Source: an uncultured Bacilli bacterium
Lineage (GTDB): Bacteria; Bacillota_I; Bacilli_A; RF39; UBA660
Reading direction: 5' to 3'
Assembly (NCBI GenBank): GCA_944332645.1
Contig: CALVKK010000032.1
Span: 1 to 11,737, forward strand
DNA length: 11,737 nt
Shown here piece by piece: positions 1 to 6,830 of this stretch. The position numbers were made by a program, and so were the translations under genes. Below the pieces are notes generated by a model. It was not told where the DNA came from, did no database searches, and saw only the letters and a program-made list of their open reading frames with translations. Within the stretch, counting starts at the first letter, position 1, and every line of letters begins with the position of its first letter.

Positions 1-564
1 GAAAGAAAAGAATTTTTAAACAATATAAAAATCATAAATTATAACATTAAAGGTTATAACATACAAAATTTACGTGAGTTTAAAAAGTATTTGTTGCTAA
101 ACGCTATGTTCCATGTATCGGCATTGTTATTTTGTCTTCCAAATTTCATGAAAGTCATTGGCGGTATGACTTCTTTTTTACAAACAATTACTAGTTGTAT
201 AGTGATTACTATAAATTGTTATTGCATTATGTTACAAAGATATAATCATATTAGAATTAATAAAACTATCAATAGAATACGTCCCTATGAAGAGAAACAA
301 AAAACTAAGATTAAAGAAGAATTAAAAAAACTTGAAAATTCATTGAGTGTTCATAATCATATAATGATACACAAAAAAAATAATGATAAAAAAACTACCT
401 TTGATGAATTGTTAGAAAATGCAACTTTAGAAGAATTAAAGGAATATCGTGACTATTTAAATTTAGTTAAGTTAAAGATGGAAATGTATCCATATGGTCA
501 ATACATTGAATTAGATTCAAATCCAAAACTAAAAAAATTAAAAATTGAGCCTAAAATTAAATAA
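1..564 (+). CDS. 5'-truncated hypothetical membrane protein, unknown function
   Basis: The reading frame is open from base 1 to a TAA stop at 562-564 (187 codons), so the gene begins upstream of the window. An internal TTG at 91 and an ATG at 106 could be read as starts, but neither has a Shine-Dalgarno sequence, and the charged residues before them look like real coding sequence. Two hydrophobic stretches, about codons 31-50 (around HVSALLFCLPNFM) and 56-77 (around FLQTITSCIVITINCY), look like a transmembrane hairpin with a short GG-containing turn. A Lys/Glu-rich helical tail of about 110 residues follows and contains a TLEELKEYRDYLN helix. I do not recognise the family. A small membrane-anchored protein with a cytoplasmic tail is the most that can be said. 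No clear terminator follows it. Confidence 0.6.
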   Translation, partial: ERKEFLNNIKIINYNIKGYNIQNLREFKKYLLLNAMFHVSALLFCLPNFMKVIGGMTSFLQTITSCIVITINCYCIMLQRYNHIRINKTINRIRPYEEKQKTKIKEELKKLENSLSVHNHIMIHKKNNDKKTTFDELLENATLEELKEYRDYLNLVKLKMEMYPYGQYIELDSNPKLKKLKIEPKIK

Positions 565-615
565 ATTATAAAATTGATTTAAATAAATGAAAACATTTAT
601 AAAATAATGAAAAAT

Positions 616-644
616 TTGACAAAAATATTTTTGTATAGTAATAT
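616..644 (+). promoter_or_regulatory. promoter for the gene at 683, with palindrome in the spacer
   Basis: A consensus -35 TTGACA (616-621) is followed after 17 bases by TAATAT (639-644), which matches 4 of 6 bases of the -10 consensus. The expected start is near 651, about 30 bases before the ATG. A perfect 16-bp palindrome (619-634) covers the end of the -35 box and most of the spacer. Confidence 0.55.
619..634. promoter_or_regulatory. candidate operator: 16-bp perfect palindrome
   Basis: ACAAAAATATTTTTGT reads identically on both strands and has no loop, as expected of a dimeric repressor site rather than a terminator. It overlaps the -35 box of the promoter at 616-644. Palindromes of this size can arise by chance in DNA this AT-rich, so placement is the main argument. 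Confidence 0.3.
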
Positions 645-682
645 AAAAGCAATTTGCCGACTAAGGAGGAAAATAGTAAAAT

Positions 683-1198
683 ATGACTGATTTAAACATA
701 AATAGTTTTGCTAGAATAGAATTATCTGCTTTAGGAGAACAAATTATCAAAGGAAGTAGTTTAGACGTTGAAATAGATGAAAATCATTGTATTGTTTTAC
801 CGATTATTAAGATTATAAAAATTTTTGGCCCTTATATATCACAACTTCATGATTTACAGTTATTTAATAATAATTTAGAATTACCAACTATAAGTTCCTA
901 TTATAATATTAATAGTTTAACTAAAGTTTTTTTGAATAATGATGGTTTAAACATAATCATGAAAATTAATCAATTTCTAGTTAAAGATTGTTTAACAAAT
1001 GGAGTCAAACCAACATGTATTCCATTAGAAGGAGACTGTAGCGTCACTTTGCCATTAGTAGATATTATGAAGATTTTCGGAATACACATTTCTGATTTAG
1101 ATAATAAAACAAAAATTCCATTCGACTTTAATATTAAAGTCTTTGAAGATGATATAGTACCTATAACTAGAAAAAAATTAAGGAAAATAAATGAGTAA
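683..1198 (+). CDS. hypothetical protein with an internally duplicated LP-x-KIFG motif
   Basis: This is a 171-residue protein starting at ATG 683 behind AAGGAGG (663-669, 13-base spacing). It has no signal peptide or obvious membrane segment. A motif occurs twice, 84 residues apart: residues 37-57 (IVLPIIKIIKIFGPYISQL) and 121-141 (VTLPLVDIMKIFGIHISDL). Both copies keep the LP, the KIFG and the final IS-x-L, and each follows a Cys and a short acidic stretch that could form a beta-hairpin. This suggests two copies of a small domain. The tail is basic (TRKKLRK). It has its own near-consensus promoter and lies alone between two intergenic gaps. I do not recognise the family. A small DNA- or protein-binding two-domain protein is possible but not shown. 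Confidence 0.75.
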   Translation: MTDLNINSFARIELSALGEQIIKGSSLDVEIDENHCIVLPIIKIIKIFGPYISQLHDLQLFNNNLELPTISSYYNINSLTKVFLNNDGLNIIMKINQFLVKDCLTNGVKPTCIPLEGDCSVTLPLVDIMKIFGIHISDLDNKTKIPFDFNIKVFEDDIVPITRKKLRKINE

Positions 1199-1309
1199 CT
1201 ATGTTATATGCCTGAAAGTAGTGATTTTAAGCATTAAATTATTATTTATCAGGTGCAAATTATGAAAAATATAATATTAAACACAAAAATAAGGTATTCT
1301 GACAGTATA

Positions 1310-1339
1310 TTGAAAAAATAATTGATATTATGTTAGAAT
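1310..1339 (+). promoter_or_regulatory. extended -10 promoter for the 1365-2728 operon
   Basis: TTGAAA (1310-1315) and TAGAAT (1334-1339) are separated by 18 bases, and a TG at 1331-1332 makes an extended -10. The predicted start is near 1346, giving a leader of about 19 bases that holds TAGGAGGT. The rest of the 1199-1364 gap shows no T-tract terminator and no convincing RNA structure. Confidence 0.6.
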
Positions 1340-1364
1340 AAACCGATGTTTAGGAGGTTTTATA

Positions 1365-2096
1365 ATGAGTTATAATGAAGAATTGAAAATGTTAAGAGAA
1401 GAAAAAAATAAGAAAGAAGATTATGAAAAATTATTAGTTTCTGATATGGAAAATGAGTTGACTTTTTTTGCAAGAAAAATTAAGGACAAACATTTGCCAA
1501 AAATTAAAGCTGCTCATGATGAGATTGATTCTTGTAATCAAAAAATCGATGAATATTGCAAAAAGATTGAAGAATATTCTACTTTTGATGATCAGACAAT
1601 AGGTGAGGTTTTAAGTAGCATTATCAGTGTGTTTGAAGGTAAACCTTATTTTTATCAAGATGCTTGTTATTATACTTCACAAATCGAATATTTTCTTTTT
1701 GAAAAAAAAGAATTTGATGTTTGTAAACAAGTTAAAATAGTGGTTGCAGAAAGTGACCGTCATTCACAGTATGACGATCAATATTTAGGATTAAGTATTA
1801 ATCGTTTAGCTGAACGTGGCTTGGTGTTAGTTCTAGATGAAGACATCAATCCATTAAAGGAAAAAATAACATTTTATAGAAGTAATTCTATTAGTCATAA
1901 TCTAACAAAAAAAGTTAACTTTGGAAAATTTTCATATATCAAAGATTTTATCGATTATGTGATCTCATATCGAATGAAAAATAATCTAAAGGAAATTACT
2001 AAATATGAATTAGATAAAATAAAGGCTGACTTTTTAGAGTTTAACAAACAATTAATAGATACCAATCCTCAAATTGATAAAACAAAAAGAATGTGA
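1365..2096 (+). CDS. hypothetical coiled-coil protein, first gene of an orphan pair
   Basis: This 243-residue protein starts at ATG 1365 behind TAGGAGGT (1351-1358) and stops at TGA. Residues 1-72 are almost entirely charged helix (for example EELKMLREEKNKKEDYEKLL and KIDEYCKKIEEY) and should form a coiled coil. The remainder looks globular: an aromatic patch around residues 94-112 (KPYFYQDACYYT), a likely beta-strand at 122-130 (QVKIVVAES), another at 152-160 (GLVLVLDED), and a helical C-terminus (FSYIKDFIDYVI). There is no signal peptide or membrane segment, so it is probably cytoplasmic. It is the promoter-proximal gene of a two-gene operon, 26 bases ahead of the next gene. No nuclease, kinase or helicase motif is visible, and the family is not recognised. 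Confidence 0.75.
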   Translation: MSYNEELKMLREEKNKKEDYEKLLVSDMENELTFFARKIKDKHLPKIKAAHDEIDSCNQKIDEYCKKIEEYSTFDDQTIGEVLSSIISVFEGKPYFYQDACYYTSQIEYFLFEKKEFDVCKQVKIVVAESDRHSQYDDQYLGLSINRLAERGLVLVLDEDINPLKEKITFYRSNSISHNLTKKVNFGKFSYIKDFIDYVISYRMKNNLKEITKYELDKIKADFLEFNKQLIDTNPQIDKTKRM

Positions 2097-2122
2097 TATA
2101 ATTTTTTGGGAGGGAACCTTTT

Positions 2123-2728
2123 ATGAATAAAGAAGAATTAATTCAATTAAGAGAAAAACTAGAAAAAGAAAATAGACAATATATACCCTTTGGTCTTCAT
2201 TCGACTTTGACAGGCGGGGTTATTGGTGAGTATTTAAACAAGCGCTTCCGTTTAGCAGATATAAGAGCAAAAAAAGAAGCTGATCAATCTGTTAATGCAA
2301 TAACTAATAATTTTGAGGCTTTAATTACGCATTTAGCCAAAAAACAAGCAGCATATGACGAAATAGATTTAATTATGCTATTTAGTGTTTTTGTTGAAGA
2401 TAATGGCAGTATTGATGTTAAAAGTGATAGATTAAAAAAAGACACTAGAATATTGGATGATTTTGTTGTATTACATTTATATGGATATGATGTTAAATAT
2501 GCTGAAAAAATTATCGATGTACCTGTTCAGGATATAAAAGGGTACAATTCTGCATATAATGGCTTTGTAATTAATTTTAGTGATTTTGTTCAAAAATTAA
2601 ATAATCAAGGATTTTCATTGTCGGGAATTAATAATTTTCAAGATCTTAAAAGTAGAGTTATAAATGAAAAAAGCACTGAATGTCCAATTATCTTTAGCTT
2701 TTTGAAAAAAAACAATAAAACTTTATAA
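2123..2728 (+). CDS. hypothetical protein, second gene of the orphan pair
   Basis: This 201-residue protein starts at ATG 2123 behind GGGAGGG (2108-2114). It opens with a charged helix (NKEELIQLREKLEKEN), then a Gly-containing segment (STLTGGVIGEYLNKRF, about residues 28-43), a long helix to about residue 80, and a mixed C-terminal half with a likely strand FVVLHLYGYDV. There is no signal peptide, membrane segment or recognised catalytic motif. The opening resembles its upstream neighbour (M..EEL..LRE...K), and both proteins have an F-x-DF helix in the C-terminal third, so distant paralogy is possible but weak. It shares the promoter at 1310, and the operon ends at the terminator whose stem overlaps its own stop codon. 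Function is unknown. Confidence 0.75.
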   Translation: MNKEELIQLREKLEKENRQYIPFGLHSTLTGGVIGEYLNKRFRLADIRAKKEADQSVNAITNNFEALITHLAKKQAAYDEIDLIMLFSVFVEDNGSIDVKSDRLKKDTRILDDFVVLHLYGYDVKYAEKIIDVPVQDIKGYNSAYNGFVINFSDFVQKLNNQGFSLSGINNFQDLKSRVINEKSTECPIIFSFLKKNNKTL

Positions 2729-2756
2729 CATTAGAATTTGTTCTAATGTTTTTTTT
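2727..2756 (+). terminator. rho-independent terminator of the 1365-2728 operon
   Basis: Perfect 10-bp arms, AACATTAGAA (2727-2736) and TTCTAATGTT (2741-2750), enclose a TTTG loop and run into an eight-T tract (2749-2756). The left arm begins inside the TAA stop codon (2726-2728) of the preceding gene. The stem is AT-rich but long and uninterrupted. Confidence 0.85.
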
Positions 2757-2771
2757 CTATAATTTAAAACG

Positions 2772-2800
2772 TTTAGATTTTTAAAAGAATATGATATAAT
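2772..2800 (+). promoter_or_regulatory. extended -10 promoter for the FAD dehydrogenase / Ca2+-ATPase pair
   Basis: The consensus -10 TATAAT (2795-2800) is preceded by TG at 2792-2793 (extended -10). A weak -35 TTTAGA (2772-2777) lies 17 bases upstream. The transcript should start near 2806-2808, only 8-10 bases before ATG 2816. Confidence 0.7.
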
Positions 2801-2815
2801 TAAATGGGTGATAAT

Positions 2816-4198
2816 ATGTATGATGTTATTATAATAGGAGCAGGTCCGGCAGGTTTGTTTTCTGCTTATGAATTAAGTAAAAACAAACAGTTAAAAATTC
2901 TGTTGTTAGATCAAGGACGATTTGCTAAGAACAGATTGTGTCCAATGAATAAAAAAAATATACCTTGTACTAATTGCCAACCTTGCAATATTTTGTCTGG
3001 TTTTGGTGGAGCAGGTACTTTTTCTGATGGAAAATTAAATTTTGCACCAAAAATAGGAAAGTCAGATTTGATGAGATATATGCATGAGGAAACAGCTAAA
3101 AATCTAATTAACGAAACTGAAGAAATATTTAATCATTTTGGCATGGACAGTAAATCTTATCCAACAAATTTAAATGAAGCTTTAGAAATAAAAAGAAAAG
3201 TAGCAATCATTGGTGCTAATTTGATGATTATTAAACAAAAACATTTAGGAAGCGATAAATTACCAATTTATATTCAAAATATAACAGATGAATTAGTAAA
3301 TAAAGGTGTAGAAGTTAAAGAAAATACGACCGTCCTAGATATAATATCATTAGATAAAAACAAACATAAAGTCATTACTAAAAATGGAGAATTGTTAGCA
3401 AGATACGTCATTGTTGCTCCTGGTAGAACAGGGGCTAAATGGGTTCAAGAGTTAGCTGACCATTACCATATTCCATATACTTCAAAAAGTATTGAAATTG
3501 GTGTTCGTGTAGAAACTAGAAAAGAAATATTAGAAGAAATTACTAATATTATTTATGATCCAACAATATTTATAAAAACCGATACTTATAATGATGAAAT
3601 CAGAACTTTCTGTACTAATCCAGGTGGTTTTGTAACAAAAGAAACATATAACGATTATATATGTGTTAATGGTCATGCTTTAAAAGAAATAAAATCAAAT
3701 AATTCTAATTTTGCCTTTATTAGCAAAGTAACTCTTACTCAACCAGTTACCAATACAAGAGCCTATGGAGAGTCAATCGCCAAAATCGCTAATGTTTTAG
3801 GGGATGGTAAACCAATAATTCAAACTTTAAAAGACTTGAGAAATGGTCGAAGAAGTGAATGGCATAAAATAAATAAAGGATTTATTAGTCCAACTTTAAA
3901 AGATTGTGTCGCTGGTGATTTGGCTTTAGTTTTACCACACCGCATAATAACAAATATCATCGAAGGATTAGAAAAACTTGACAAAATAATCCCTGGCGTT
4001 AACAATGATGAGACTTTATTATATGGACCAGAAATTAAATTTTTTAGTAATGAAATTGATACAGACAATAATTTTAAATTAAATGATTTCGATATTTATT
4101 TTGTCGGTGATGGTTCTGGTAAATCGGGTAATATTGTTACAGCAGCGGCAACTGGATTAGTAGCAGCTAAGGATATATTAAAAAGGGAGGGACAATGA
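2816..4198 (+). CDS. FAD-dependent dehydrogenase, COG2509-like (NAD(P)/FAD oxidoreductase)
   Basis: A 460-residue cytoplasmic flavoprotein. The N-terminus has the dinucleotide-binding fold: VIIIGAGPAGLFSAYEL (about residues 4-20) with an acidic residue at the end of the second strand (LLLDQ). A four-cysteine cluster (C42, C51, C54, C57) precedes the family signature GFGGAGTFSDGKLN (62-75). The C-terminal FAD motif is YFVGDGSGKSGNIVTAAATG (from about 428). Length and motif order fit the uncharacterised COG2509 dehydrogenases, whose substrate is unknown. ATG 2816 is preferred over the in-frame ATG 2804: the latter lies at or before the predicted transcript start, while 2816 has GGTGAT (2807-2812), the downstream half of the Shine-Dalgarno consensus. 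The stop overlaps the ATPase start (ATGA). The two genes are therefore co-transcribed, but no functional link is evident. Confidence 0.88.
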   Translation: MYDVIIIGAGPAGLFSAYELSKNKQLKILLLDQGRFAKNRLCPMNKKNIPCTNCQPCNILSGFGGAGTFSDGKLNFAPKIGKSDLMRYMHEETAKNLINETEEIFNHFGMDSKSYPTNLNEALEIKRKVAIIGANLMIIKQKHLGSDKLPIYIQNITDELVNKGVEVKENTTVLDIISLDKNKHKVITKNGELLARYVIVAPGRTGAKWVQELADHYHIPYTSKSIEIGVRVETRKEILEEITNIIYDPTIFIKTDTYNDEIRTFCTNPGGFVTKETYNDYICVNGHALKEIKSNNSNFAFISKVTLTQPVTNTRAYGESIAKIANVLGDGKPIIQTLKDLRNGRRSEWHKINKGFISPTLKDCVAGDLALVLPHRIITNIIEGLEKLDKIIPGVNNDETLLYGPEIKFFSNEIDTDNNFKLNDFDIYFVGDGSGKSGNIVTAAATGLVAAKDILKREGQ

Positions 4199-6804
4199 GA
4201 TATTATACAAATAGCATTGATGAAGTTTTAAAGAAATTAAATAGTAGTTTTAATGGTATTACTAACAATGAAGCTACTATTAGATTAAATAGATATGGTT
4301 ATAATGAATTAGAACAAAAGAAGAAAAATTCACTTTTAAAGATGATTGTTTCACAGCTTAAGGACGTTATGATAATTATTTTATTTATAGCAGCTTTAAT
4401 TTCATTTTTTTTAAACGAAACTGCAGAAGCAATAGTAATTTTAATTATCATTTTTATTAATACTTTAATTAGTATAATTCAAGAAAGAAAAGCGGAAAAC
4501 GCTGTTGAAGCTTTAAAAAATATTAGTGCTCACAATGTAAAAGTAATTAGAGAAGGAATAAAGGACGTTATCAGTGCACAAAATTTAGTTGTCGGGGATA
4601 TTGTTTTACTGGAAGCTGGGGATATTATTCCTGCCGATTTAAGACTTTTAAAAACATCACAATTACAAATATCTGAGGCTACTTTAACAGGTGAATCTAT
4701 ACCGGTATATAAAGATGAACGAGTTATATTACCCGATGATACAATTTTAGGAGAACGTGTTAATATGGCTTTTTCATCTACTATTGTCAACTATGGAACG
4801 GCAATTGGTGTGGTTGTTGCTACTGGTATGAATACCGAAGTTGGTAAAATAGCTCATATGTTAGAAAAAACTACTGATTTAGATACACCACTAAAAAGAA
4901 AACTGAATAAGATAGGTAAATTTTTAAGTGTAGTGGGAATTTCCGTTAGTTTAATAATTGTTGCAATCGGTTTATTGTATGATAAAAATTTTGTTTCACT
5001 TTTGATGATTGCAATTTCTTTGGCTATTTCCGTTATACCTGAAGGATTACCAGCAACTGCAACGATTGTTATGGCTTTAGGTGTTCAAAGAATGGCAAAA
5101 CAAAACGCGTTAATTAGAAAATTACCAGCCGTTGAAACATTAGGTAGTACTACCGTTATTTGCTCAGATAAAACAGGAACTTTAACACAAAATAAGATGA
5201 CAGTTAAACAGTTTGCTTTATATGATGATTTTATTAATGGTAAAATCAAAACTGACAAAGATAAAGTCGATAATATAGAATTATTACAAGCAGCAGTTTT
5301 ATGCAACAATGCTGCTTTAAAAAGTGATAAAGCAGTTGGTGATCCGACAGAGGTAGCTTTACTTGCTTTTGCTAAAAAACAAAATTTTATGGTTGTTAAT
5401 GATTATCAACGTGTTTTGGAACTACCATTTGACTCTGATCGTAAGCGTATGACAGTAATTTATAAATTTAAAGATTATGTTATCTATACTAAAGGAGCAA
5501 TCGATTCAATCTTACCTCTTTGTAATAAGATTGATGTTAATGGAGAAGAAAAAGATTTAACCGGCGAAGATATTGTTAGAATCAATGAATTATGTCGTAT
5601 GTCTTCACAACAAGCATTACGTGTTTTAGCTTTTGCTAAAAAGAATATTAAAAAAATTCCTAATAAAGAGAATATCGAAGAAAATTTAACTTTTATTGGT
5701 ATTTTAAGTATGATTGATCCACCACGTGACGAGGTAAAAAAAGCGATAGCAACTTGTCATAGGGCTGGAATTCGAGTTGTCATGATTACTGGTGATCATA
5801 TTGAAACGGCTATAGCCATTACGAAAAAACTAAATATATTTCAAAAAGGGGATTTAGCAGTCACTGGAAGCGATTTAGTTAATATGTCTGATGAACAATT
5901 AGATAAAATAGTTTCCAAAACTTCTGTTTTTGCACGTATAAACCCTAATGATAAATTACGAATTGTCAATTCATTAAAAAGGCAACAAAATATTGTCGCC
6001 ATGACAGGTGATGGTGTTAATGATGCACCGGCTTTAAAGGCTGCTGATATTGGCGTTGCCATGGGAAAAACAGGGACTGATGTTGCTCGTGAATCAGCTG
6101 ATATGATTTTATTAGACGATAATTTTACAACAATCGAATATGCCATTAAAGAAGGGCGAAGGATCTATTCAAACATTCAAAAAGTTATTCAATATTTGCT
6201 GGCAGGTAACATATCTGAAGTCTTAACTATTTTTTTAGCCGTATTGTTTAACCTTGGCACACCTATTTTAGCGGTTCATATTTTAATCGTTAATTTAGTT
6301 ACTGATACAATTCCCGCTTTGGCTTTAGGAGTTGATCCGGCAAGTGACGATATTATGGATAAAAAACCAATTCAAGCTGGAACATTATTTGAAAAAGGTT
6401 TAATTGCACGGGTCATTTTTCATGGTATTATAATATCTGTTATCACTTTAATAGCATATTATGTTGGATATCAAAACACACAAGAAATTGGAATGACGAT
6501 GGCTTTTATTACTTTATCATTATCTCAAATTATCCATTCGCTAAATCAACACTCATCAAAAATTTCTTTCTTCTCAAAAAAGCATGCTCGAAATTGGTAT
6601 TTATATGGAGCAATGGCCTTATCATTAATTATATTATTATTAGTAGTATTCATTTCACCAGTTGCACAATTTTTATCATTACAAATGCCTAATAAAAAGG
6701 AGTGGTTAGTAATTATTGCTCTTTCTTTAGTGCCTTTAGCAGTGGTAGAACTTTATAAAATGTTGGTGAATATTCGTTGCATAAACAAAAAAAATGAGGT
6801 ATAA
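4195..6804 (+). CDS. calcium-transporting P2-type ATPase
   Basis: An 869-residue integral membrane pump, full length for SERCA/PMCA-like bacterial Ca2+-ATPases, which export Ca2+ using ATP. Visible parts in order: a cation-transporter N-terminal domain (1-50); M1-M2 (about 57-95); an actuator domain with TGES (165-168); M3-M4 with PEGLP (282-286); the phosphorylation site DKTGTLT with Asp325; the nucleotide domain with KGA (433-435) and DPPR (508-511); TGD (532-534); the hinge TGDGVNDAP (604-612); and M5-M10 to the C-terminus. Ca2+ ligands of the SERCA inner sites are recognisable: E283 in M4, N672 and E675 in M5, N700/T703/D704 in M6. The M8 position of SERCA Glu908 aligns with Gln778, as in PMCA pumps. 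GGAGGG (4186-4191) serves ATG 4195, which overlaps the upstream stop. Mn2+ transport by a close relative cannot be excluded. Confidence 0.93.
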   Translation: MRYYTNSIDEVLKKLNSSFNGITNNEATIRLNRYGYNELEQKKKNSLLKMIVSQLKDVMIIILFIAALISFFLNETAEAIVILIIIFINTLISIIQERKAENAVEALKNISAHNVKVIREGIKDVISAQNLVVGDIVLLEAGDIIPADLRLLKTSQLQISEATLTGESIPVYKDERVILPDDTILGERVNMAFSSTIVNYGTAIGVVVATGMNTEVGKIAHMLEKTTDLDTPLKRKLNKIGKFLSVVGISVSLIIVAIGLLYDKNFVSLLMIAISLAISVIPEGLPATATIVMALGVQRMAKQNALIRKLPAVETLGSTTVICSDKTGTLTQNKMTVKQFALYDDFINGKIKTDKDKVDNIELLQAAVLCNNAALKSDKAVGDPTEVALLAFAKKQNFMVVNDYQRVLELPFDSDRKRMTVIYKFKDYVIYTKGAIDSILPLCNKIDVNGEEKDLTGEDIVRINELCRMSSQQALRVLAFAKKNIKKIPNKENIEENLTFIGILSMIDPPRDEVKKAIATCHRAGIRVVMITGDHIETAIAITKKLNIFQKGDLAVTGSDLVNMSDEQLDKIVSKTSVFARINPNDKLRIVNSLKRQQNIVAMTGDGVNDAPALKAADIGVAMGKTGTDVARESADMILLDDNFTTIEYAIKEGRRIYSNIQKVIQYLLAGNISEVLTIFLAVLFNLGTPILAVHILIVNLVTDTIPALALGVDPASDDIMDKKPIQAGTLFEKGLIARVIFHGIIISVITLIAYYVGYQNTQEIGMTMAFITLSLSQIIHSLNQHSSKISFFSKKHARNWYLYGAMALSLIILLLVVFISPVAQFLSLQMPNKKEWLVIIALSLVPLAVVELYKMLVNIRCINKKNEV

Positions 6805-6805
6805 T
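6777..6805 (+). promoter_or_regulatory. internal promoter ahead of the 6831-10747 gene string
   Basis: A consensus TATAAT (6800-6805) overlaps the ATPase Val-stop codons (GTA TAA). A weak -35 TTGCAT (6777-6782) lies 17 bases upstream inside the ATPase gene. The predicted start near 6812 leaves about 18 bases of leader containing AAGGAG. Confidence 0.5.
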
Positions 6806-6830
6806 TTAAGTGAATTTAAGGAGTGAATAT

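Noticed and set aside
583..600. Inverted repeat ATAAATG-AAAA-CATTTAT after the first gene
   Set aside because: It is followed by A-rich rather than T-rich sequence, so it is not a terminator; a 7-bp AT stem is expected by chance.
1209..1255. Possible long-loop stem TGCCTGA/TCAGGTG after the 683 gene
   Set aside because: Seven pairs, two of them G-U, close a 33-base loop with no T tract; too weak for a terminator or riboswitch.
1262..1321. Short ORF of 19 codons with a weak AGGTG ribosome site in the 1199-1364 gap
   Set aside because: It ends within the spacer of the downstream promoter, its composition is that of random AT-rich DNA, and nothing marks it as coding.
3820..4068. Minus-strand open frames inside the FAD dehydrogenase, the ATPase (4530-4790, 5085-5309, 5841-6146), Xer (7935-8117), DUF2207 (8944-9174, 10006-10188) and ppdK (10995-11216)
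   Set aside because: They lie opposite well-supported conserved genes, lack ribosome sites and recognisable domains, and are explained by codon bias of the sense gene.
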